Source of the DNA: Jannaschia formosa
Lineage (GTDB): Bacteria; Pseudomonadota; Alphaproteobacteria; Rhodobacterales; Rhodobacteraceae
Assembly (NCBI RefSeq): GCF_003340555.1
Contig: NZ_QPLJ01000017.1
Span: forward strand, 1 to 64,000
Reading direction: 5' to 3'
DNA length: 64,000 nucleotides
Positions 58,628 through 64,000 of the stretch are shown one piece after another. Position numbers and translations under genes: made by a program. The notes under the pieces are model-generated. The model had not been told where the DNA came from and did no database searches. It saw only the letters and a program-made list of their open reading frames with translations. Each line of letters opens with the position of its first letter. The first letter of the stretch is position 1.

Positions 58628-60052
58628 TCACCAGCTTGCCGAGATGTACTGGGTCTCCATGAACTCCAGCATCCCCTCGTGCCCGCCCTCGCGGCCGAGG
58701 CCCGACTGCTTGGTTCCGCCGAAGGGCGCGGCCGGGTCGCTGACCAGCCCGCGGTTGAGACCCACCATGCCGTAGTCGAGCCGCTCGCAGACCTGCAGCG
58801 CGCGCTTGAAGTCGCCCGAGAAGACATAGGCGACCAGACCGTATTCGGTCGCGTTGGCGCGGGCGATGGCGTCTTCCTGATCGGTGAAGGTCTGGATCGC
58901 GGCGACGGGGCCGAAGATCTCGTCATGGACGCAATCGGCCGTCTCGGGGACGTTCGACAGGACGGTGGGCGGGTAGAAGTAGCCGGGGCCGTCCGGCACC
59001 TCGCCGCCGGTCTCGACCTTCGCGCCCTTGGCGACCGCGTCGGCCACGAAGGCGGCGACCTTGTCGCGGGTATCGGCATTGACCAGCGGGCCCACATCGA
59101 CCGAGGGGTCGGTGCCGTCGCCGACCTTCAGCGCCGCCATGGCCTCGGTCAGTCGGCGGGTGAACTCGGGGGCCACGGCGGCGTGGACGTAGATTCGGTT
59201 GGCGGCGGTGCAGGCCTCACCCAGGTTGCGCATCTTGGCCAGCATCGTGCCCTCGATCGCGGTGTCCATATCGGCATCCTCGAAGACCAGCACGGGCGCG
59301 TTGCCCCCCAGCTCCATCGCGGGCTTCAGCACCTGATCGGCGGCCGACTTCAGAAGCTTCCGGCCGACGCCGGTCGAGCCGGTGAAGCTGACCACGCGCA
59401 CGCGCGGGTCGTGCAGCATGTGGTCGACCAGCGCCCCGGTCTTCCTCGACGGCAGCACGTTGACGAGGCCCTTTGGCACGCCCGCCTCCGCCAGGAGCGG
59501 CATCAGCGCCAGCATGGTCAGCGGCGTCTCGGAGGCGGGCTTGATGATGACGCCGCAGCCGGCGGCCAGCGCGGGCGCGATCTTCCGCGTGCCCATGGCG
59601 GCCGGATAGTTCCAGGGCGTGACCAGCACGGCCAGCCCGGCGGGCTTGTGCTGCACGAGGATGCGCGCGCCCGAGGCCGGGGCGTGGGTGATGAGCCCGT
59701 CGGCGCGGACCGCCTCCTCGGCGAACCAGCGGAAGAACTCGGCGGCATAGGCCGCCTCGCCGCGCGCGTCGGCGCCGGCCTTGCCGTTCTCGAGCGTGAT
59801 GAGACGGGCGAAATGGTCGAGCCGGTCGGTCATCAGCTCCCATGCGCGGCGCAGCACCTCGGAGCGCTGGCGCGGCGTCCGCGCGGCCCAGTCCGCCATC
59901 GCGCGCTCGGCCGCGTCGAGGGCCGCGTCTGCGTCGGCGATGTCGGCCGAGGCGACGGAGGCCAGCACCTCCTCGGTCGCGGGGTTGATGACGTCGAAGC
60001 GCTCGGCCGTCCTGTGCCAGTCGCCGTCGATATAGAGGTCGGTATGGTCCAT
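58628..60052 (-). CDS. Aldehyde dehydrogenase, succinate-semialdehyde dehydrogenase-like
   Basis: A 474-residue ALDH. It contains VLVTPWNYPAAMGTRKIAPALA (about 141-162), the general base in KPAMELGGNAPVLVFED, and the catalytic Cys in MRNLGEACTAANRI (about 282). The GabD-like C-terminus AAPFGGTKQSGLGREGGHEG is also present. The gene lies between the lipoyl-protein and the E2 catalytic genes with gaps of only 13 and 10 bp, so it belongs to the pathway rather than being incidental. It probably oxidises an aldehyde to an acid that is later handled by, or arises beside, the oxoacid dehydrogenase. Confidence 0.9.
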   Translation of the reverse strand: MDHTDLYIDGDWHRTAERFDVINPATEEVLASVASADIADADAALDAAERAMADWAARTPRQRSEVLRRAWELMTDRLDHFARLITLENGKAGADARGEAAYAAEFFRWFAEEAVRADGLITHAPASGARILVQHKPAGLAVLVTPWNYPAAMGTRKIAPALAAGCGVIIKPASETPLTMLALMPLLAEAGVPKGLVNVLPSRKTGALVDHMLHDPRVRVVSFTGSTGVGRKLLKSAADQVLKPAMELGGNAPVLVFEDADMDTAIEGTMLAKMRNLGEACTAANRIYVHAAVAPEFTRRLTEAMAALKVGDGTDPSVDVGPLVNADTRDKVAAFVADAVAKGAKVETGGEVPDGPGYFYPPTVLSNVPETADCVHDEIFGPVAAIQTFTDQEDAIARANATEYGLVAYVFSGDFKRALQVCERLDYGMVGLNRGLVSDPAAPFGGTKQSGLGREGGHEGMLEFMETQYISASW

Positions 60053-60065
60053 GAAGGGCCTCCGG

Positions 60066-61352
60066 TCAGAGCAGGTGGCGGAGCGGCTGCTCCATCCGGC
60101 CCGCGAAGGTGGTCAGGAGCGCGATGGCGGCGGGCGCGTCGAGCGCACCCGCCGCGCAGTCGAGCGTCAGGGTCAGGCCATGCGGGGAGTTCAGCACGGT
60201 CAGCACGGGGACCGGCTCCGCCCCCATCGAGACGGTGCGCAGGGCCGTGCCGCGCAGGTCGCGCAGGATCAGGTCGGGGGCGGCCTCGGTCGGCGCGACC
60301 CCCGAAAGGGTGCGGGTGGCGGGGACGGCGTAGGCGCGGCTTTGGCCCGCGCGCTCCACCGCGACGGTTGCGGGCGCGTCGAGTCCCGCGCCCGCGAGAC
60401 CGGCGAGCAGGGCCTCGGCGTCGAGCCCCGCCGCCTCGGCGGCCCAGGCGGCAAAGGCGTCGAAGCCCTCGGCGGGCACCTCTGCCATCAGGCTGCGCGG
60501 GGCGGCGGCGACGGTCGCGGTAGCGGGTGCGGCGGTCCTGGAGGGCAGGGCGCGCAGCACCTCCAGGTCCTTGACATGATATGGCTGGGGATGGCCGGCG
60601 GCGACGAGGTCGGCGAGGTCCAGGCCCTCCTCCAGCGCCAGGCGGCGGGCCTTGGGCGAGGCCAGGATGCGGCCGCCCGGAGCCGGCGCGATTGGGGCGC
60701 GGGCCGTCTCGGGCGCCTCGGCCGTCTGCTCGGGCGCGGGGGGCGCGGAAGGCGTAGAGACGGGGGCGGCGGCGGAGCGGGTGGCGGTGCGCGTGGGCTT
60801 CGTCTTGCTCACGATGGCGACGGGCTGGCCCACGGGCACGTCCTCGCCCGCCTGGGCGAGCGTTGCGGCGAGGTAGCCGTCGACCCCGGCGGGCACCTCC
60901 ATCGTGGCCTTGTCGGTCTCGACCTCGAACAGCGCGGCGTCGGCCGAGACCGCGTCGCCCGGCGCGACCAGCCAGGCGACGATGCGGCCCGCGTCCTGTG
61001 CCATGCCAAGCTGTGGCATGGTCACGCTGCGGCCCTCGGGCAGGTCGTCGGAGGCGTCCGGGCCCGCGGCGGGTTCCGGCCCCGTGGCGGGCGCATCCTC
61101 CGCGACGTCCTCGGCGCTGTCCGAGATGCGGGCGATGACGGCGCCCACGGCGACCTCGGCCCCGGCCTCGGCCGTGACGTTGGTGAGGAAGCCGGCCTCC
61201 GCGGCCTCGACCTCCATCACCGCCTTGTCGGTCTCGACCTCGAAGAGCGCCTCGCCCTTGGCCACGGCGTCGCCCGGCGCCTTGAGCCAGGAGACGATCT
61301 TGCCCGCGTCCTGCGCCATGCCGAGTTGCGGCATCGTGACGTCACGCGGCAT
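60066..61352 (-). CDS. Two-lipoyl-domain protein with degenerate E2 core (pseudo-E2)
   Basis: A 428-residue protein. Lipoyl domain 1 (1-80) has the target Lys in VETDKAVMEVEA (about 44). Lipoyl domain 2 (about 108-185) has VETDKATMEVPA. A subunit-binding domain follows (LASPKARRLALEEGLDLADLV, about 230-250). The C-terminal region keeps E2-like segments such as LILRDLRGTALRTVSMG, but where the active site DHRVxDG should be it reads DCAAGALDA. The catalytic His is therefore absent. It should carry acyl groups on lipoate and hand them to the separate E2 at 57730. ATG 61352 overlaps the E1-beta end by 11 bp. Confidence 0.85.
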   Translation of the reverse strand: MPRDVTMPQLGMAQDAGKIVSWLKAPGDAVAKGEALFEVETDKAVMEVEAAEAGFLTNVTAEAGAEVAVGAVIARISDSAEDVAEDAPATGPEPAAGPDASDDLPEGRSVTMPQLGMAQDAGRIVAWLVAPGDAVSADAALFEVETDKATMEVPAGVDGYLAATLAQAGEDVPVGQPVAIVSKTKPTRTATRSAAAPVSTPSAPPAPEQTAEAPETARAPIAPAPGGRILASPKARRLALEEGLDLADLVAAGHPQPYHVKDLEVLRALPSRTAAPATATVAAAPRSLMAEVPAEGFDAFAAWAAEAAGLDAEALLAGLAGAGLDAPATVAVERAGQSRAYAVPATRTLSGVAPTEAAPDLILRDLRGTALRTVSMGAEPVPVLTVLNSPHGLTLTLDCAAGALDAPAAIALLTTFAGRMEQPLRHLL

Positions 61353-62337
61353 GGATCATCTCCCCCGAGCATAGCCTGCGCGCGTTGTCGGCCACGGCCT
61401 CGGGCGTGGGCACCGTCACGTCCTCGAGCACGGGCGAGAACGGGATCGGCACGTCCATCGCGCCCATGCGCAGCACCGGCGCGTCGAGGTGGTAGAAGGC
61501 GGCGGCGTTGAGGCGCGAGGCGATCTCGGCGGTGACGCCGTAGCTCTGATGGCCTTCGTCGATGACGATGGCGCGCGAGGTCTTCCTGACGCTGTCGACC
61601 AGGGTCTTCTCGTCGAGCGGCACGATGGTGCGCGGGTCGATCACCTCGGCCTCGATCCCCTCCTTCGCCAGCATCACGGCGGCCTTCTCGGCCACCTGCA
61701 CCATCGAGGAGGTGGCGATCAGCGTGATGTCCCTGCCCTCGCGCTTCACGTTGGCCACGCCGAAGGGGATCAGATACTCCTCCTCGGGGACGGGGGCCTT
61801 GTCCTGGTACATCAGCTTGTCCTCGAAGATGACGACCGGGTTGTTGTCCCGGATCGCCGTCTTGAGCAGCCCCTTCGCCTCGTAGGCCGAGGAGGGCATC
61901 GCCACCTTCAGCCCCGGGATGTGCGCCACCAGCGCCTGAAGCGATTGCGAATGCTGCGCCGCCGAGCGCCGGGTGGCGCCCATGTTGGTGCGCAGCACCA
62001 GCGGCACGTTCAGCTTGCCGCCCGACATGTAGTGGATCTTGGCCGCCTGGTTGCAGAGCTGGTCCATGATCAGGAAGAGGAAGTCGCCGAACATCAGGTC
62101 GACGATGGGCCGCGCGCCGGTCATCGCGGCCCCGACCGCCAGCCCCATGAAGCCCGGCTCCGAGATGGGGGTGTCGATGACGCGCGCGGTGCCGAACTCC
62201 TCCACGAGGCCGGACAGCACCTTGAAGGGCGTGCCCGCCTCGGCCACGTCCTCGCCGATGATGAAGGTCGTCGGATCGCGGCGCATCTCCTCGGCGAGCG
62301 CCTCATTGACGGCCTGGGACAGGGTGATCTCTCGCAT
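61342..62337 (-). CDS. 2-oxoacid dehydrogenase E1 beta subunit
   Basis: A 331-residue PdhB/AcoB-type subunit. It begins REITLSQAVNEALAEEMRRDP and contains FIIGEDVAEAGTPFK, DTPISEPGFMGLAVGAAMTG (about 59-78), the K+/interface segment SAAQHSQSLQALVAHIPGLK, and the C-terminal transketolase domain (VIDPRTIVPLDEKTLVDSVRK, about 236-256). The start is ATG 62337, with AAGGAG 8 bases upstream; a GTG three codons earlier is less likely. It forms the alpha2-beta2 ThDP enzyme with the next gene upstream. Confidence 0.92.
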   Translation of the reverse strand: MREITLSQAVNEALAEEMRRDPTTFIIGEDVAEAGTPFKVLSGLVEEFGTARVIDTPISEPGFMGLAVGAAMTGARPIVDLMFGDFLFLIMDQLCNQAAKIHYMSGGKLNVPLVLRTNMGATRRSAAQHSQSLQALVAHIPGLKVAMPSSAYEAKGLLKTAIRDNNPVVIFEDKLMYQDKAPVPEEEYLIPFGVANVKREGRDITLIATSSMVQVAEKAAVMLAKEGIEAEVIDPRTIVPLDEKTLVDSVRKTSRAIVIDEGHQSYGVTAEIASRLNAAAFYHLDAPVLRMGAMDVPIPFSPVLEDVTVPTPEAVADNARRLCSGEMIHAA

Positions 62338-62350
62338 GGGGGACACTCCT

Positions 62351-63328
62351 TCAGTCCGCGTAGACGTGCATGTCCACTTCGGACATGTCGGGATATTTGG
62401 CGGCCTCGGCGTAGGCGACGGCGTCGGAGGCGTCCTTCTCGATCTCGGCGTTCATCGCCTCGATCTCCTCCTCGGTGGCGACGCCCTGCTCGACCAGCCA
62501 GCCGCGGAAGCGCACGATCGGGTCGCGATCCTGCTTCCAGGATCTCTCCTCGTCCTTGGAGCGGTAGTATTCGCGGTTGATGTCGCCGACATGGTGGCCG
62601 TGGTAGCGGTAGGTCTCGAGTTCGATGAAGAACGGGCCTTCGCCGCGGCGGGCGCGGGCGACCAGCTTCTGGGTCAGCGCGTTGACGGCGAGCACGTCCT
62701 GCCCGTCGACCTTGAACGCCTCGATCCCGAAGGCCTCGGCGCGGGCGGTGATCTCGCCCGCGGCGATCTCCTCGGTCCTCGTGTATTCCGAATAGCCGTT
62801 GTTTTCGCAGGCATAGATGACCGGCAGCTTCCAGAGTGCGGCCATGTTCATCACCTCGTAGAGCAGGCCCTGCGCCGTCGCGCCGTCGCCGAAGAAGCAG
62901 ACGGTGACGTCGTCCTGGCCCAGCAGCTTGGCGCGCAGCGCCGAGCCGGTGGCGATGCCCATCGAGCCGCCGACGATGGCGTTGGCGCCGAGATTGCCGT
63001 GGCTCTGGTCGGCGATGTGCATCGACCCGCCCTTGCCGCGGCAGTAGCCCTCCTCCTTGCCAAGAAGCTCGCAGAACATCCGCCTGAAATCGGCGCCCTT
63101 GGCGACGCAGTGCCCGTGGCCGCGATGGGTCGAGGTGATGCGGTCGTCGTCCGTCAGCGCCTCGCAGATGCCGACGGCCACCGCCTCCTCGCCCGAATAC
63201 ATGTGCGTGAGGCCCGGCATCTTGGCCGAGAGGTAGAGCTGGTTGGCGTTGTCCTCGAAGGTGCGGATGCGGACCATCTGGCGGTACATCCGCAGGTAGT
63301 CCTCGGAATTGGTCTTCTGTTCGGCCAT
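62351..63328 (-). CDS. 2-oxoacid dehydrogenase E1 alpha subunit
   Basis: A 325-residue PdhA/AcoA-type subunit. The ThDP-binding motif runs from GDGATAQGLLYEVMNMAA to YACENNGY (about 164-195). The phosphate and substrate segment is STHRGHGHCVAKGADFRRMF (about 66-85), followed by GYCRGKGGSMHI. The double-Asn end of the ThDP motif is intact. ATG 63328 follows GAGGA. The close similarity of layout to acetoin dehydrogenase and PDH does not settle whether pyruvate, acetoin or a branched/other 2-oxo acid is the substrate. Confidence 0.92.
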   Translation of the reverse strand: MAEQKTNSEDYLRMYRQMVRIRTFEDNANQLYLSAKMPGLTHMYSGEEAVAVGICEALTDDDRITSTHRGHGHCVAKGADFRRMFCELLGKEEGYCRGKGGSMHIADQSHGNLGANAIVGGSMGIATGSALRAKLLGQDDVTVCFFGDGATAQGLLYEVMNMAALWKLPVIYACENNGYSEYTRTEEIAAGEITARAEAFGIEAFKVDGQDVLAVNALTQKLVARARRGEGPFFIELETYRYHGHHVGDINREYYRSKDEERSWKQDRDPIVRFRGWLVEQGVATEEEIEAMNAEIEKDASDAVAYAEAAKYPDMSEVDMHVYAD

Positions 63329-63378
63329 GATGTCCTCGTGCGCCGGGGCCCGCACGCCGAAGCGCGCGGGCGGTCCGG

Positions 63379-64000
63379 TCAGTAGCGGTTGGCGATGGGC
63401 AGGTCCTGCGCGGGGAAGAGCGAGATCACCTCGCAGCCCGTCTCGGTCACGACGACCTCCTCCTCGATGCGCGCGGCCGAGTAGCCGTCGGCGGCGGGGC
63501 AGTAGGTCTCGAGCGCGAAGACCATGCCGGTCTGGATCTCCATCGGGTGCTCGAGGCTGACCGCGCGGCTGATGATCGGCCGCTCGTGCAGGGCGAGGCC
63601 CAGCCCGTGGCCGAATTGCAGCCCGAAGGCCGCGTCCTCGTTCGGGAAGCCGAGCGACTCGGCCGTGGGCCAGACCTCGGCCACCTTGTCGGTGGTCACG
63701 CCCGGCTTGATCATCGCGATCGAGGCGTCGATCCATTCCCGCGCCTTGACGTAGGCGTCGTTCTGCGCGGGCGTCGCCATGCCCACGTTGAACGTGCGGT
63801 AGTAGCAGGTGCGATAGCCTTGGTAGGACTGCAGGATGTCGAAGAAGGCCTGGTCGCCGGGGCGGATCAGCCGGTCGGTGAAGTTGTGCGGATGCGGGTT
63901 GCAGCGCTCGCCCGAGATCGCGTTGATCGCCTCGACGTCGTCGGAGCCCATCTCGTAGAGCATCTTGTTCGACAGGGCCACGATGTCGTTCTCGCGGACG
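63379..64000 (-). CDS. M24-family (creatinase/aminopeptidase P-like) protein with altered metal site, N-terminus outside window
   Basis: The last about 207 residues of a larger protein that continues past the window edge. The pita-bread fold is clear: FFDILQSYQGYRTCYYRTFNVG, FGLQFGHGLGLALHERP, GMVFALETYCPAADGYSAARIEEEVVV. In M24 metallopeptidases the first block reads D...GYxSDxTRTF; here the second metal Asp is Cys (GYRTCYYRTF), while the His and both Glu ligands remain. A creatinase-like hydrolase or a non-peptidase role is therefore likely. It lies 50 bp upstream of the E1-alpha gene on the same strand. Confidence 0.82.
   Translation of the reverse strand, partial: VRENDIVALSNKMLYEMGSDDVEAINAISGERCNPHPHNFTDRLIRPGDQAFFDILQSYQGYRTCYYRTFNVGMATPAQNDAYVKAREWIDASIAMIKPGVTTDKVAEVWPTAESLGFPNEDAAFGLQFGHGLGLALHERPIISRAVSLEHPMEIQTGMVFALETYCPAADGYSAARIEEEVVVTETGCEVISLFPAQDLPIANRY

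Noticed and set aside
63379-64000. DddP-type DMSP lyase
   Set aside because: DddP belongs to the M24 fold, but from memory its extra acidic metal ligands near the first block are not matched here, where that region reads FFDILQ and GYRTCYYRTF. The context is an oxoacid dehydrogenase operon. The missing N-terminus prevents a firm decision.

Overview
The window is high-GC DNA from an alphaproteobacterium, almost certainly a member of the Rhodobacterales. The signs are two FnrL-type boxes (TTGAC-N4-ATCAA), a TAXI-type TRAP transporter, abundant amino-acid/amine catabolism and, above all, a partition-replication module of the 'DnaA-like' plasmid type known from that order. Because parB, parA, two parS palindromes and the replication initiator are all present (32.9-36.4 kb), I read the window as part of a large extrachromosomal replicon (plasmid or chromid).

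Layout. 0-1.7 kb: the end of an unidentified gene, then a graveyard of insertion sequences (a dead IS5-family element with intact terminal repeats wedged between tnpB-like and IS30-like remnants). 1.8-4.6 kb: a three-gene iron-complex/corrinoid-type ABC importer. 4.9-27.6 kb: a large catabolic island built from an aldehyde dehydrogenase, a complete oligopeptide-type ABC importer, three FAD-dependent amine/amino-acid oxidoreductases, two paralogous double GNAT proteins, a haloacid-dehalogenase-like hydrolase, an ArgE/DapE-type deacylase, an omega-aminotransferase, a D-2-hydroxyacid dehydrogenase, an Lrp/AsnC regulator, a tartrate/isopropylmalate-type dehydrogenase, a succinate-semialdehyde-type dehydrogenase and an orphan YejA-like binding protein. 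A 13-bp motif recurs in five of its intergenic regions and is a candidate operator for the Lrp/AsnC protein.

27.7-32.9 kb: a TAXI TRAP transporter flanked by two toxin-antitoxin modules (Xre/MbcA-RES and FitA/VapC types), then the partition/replication module. 36.4-41.3 kb: a phasin-like gene and a usp-mlaE-mlaF-mlaD operon, each preceded by an FnrL box. 41.8-49.5 kb: a divergent locus for 5-methylthioribose/5-deoxyribose-type sugars, with a ribose-class ABC importer on the minus strand and mtnK-mtnA-class II aldolase-SorC regulator on the plus strand. This gene set matches the dihydroxyacetone-phosphate (DHAP) shunt.

49.6-55.6 kb: an exopolysaccharide locus (HlyD-like protein, cellulose-synthase-like GT2 with a non-canonical C-terminal domain, Cache-domain membrane protein, GH8 glucanase) resembling the bgsBA mixed-linkage beta-glucan system. 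55.6-64 kb: one long minus-strand operon encoding a 2-oxoacid dehydrogenase complex whose E2 function is split between a catalytic protein without lipoyl domains and a two-lipoyl protein whose C-terminal domain has lost the active-site histidine. It also carries an aldehyde dehydrogenase, lipoamide dehydrogenase, an SDR and an M24-family protein with a substituted metal ligand.

All functions are inferred from reading translations and motifs by eye. No database search was run.
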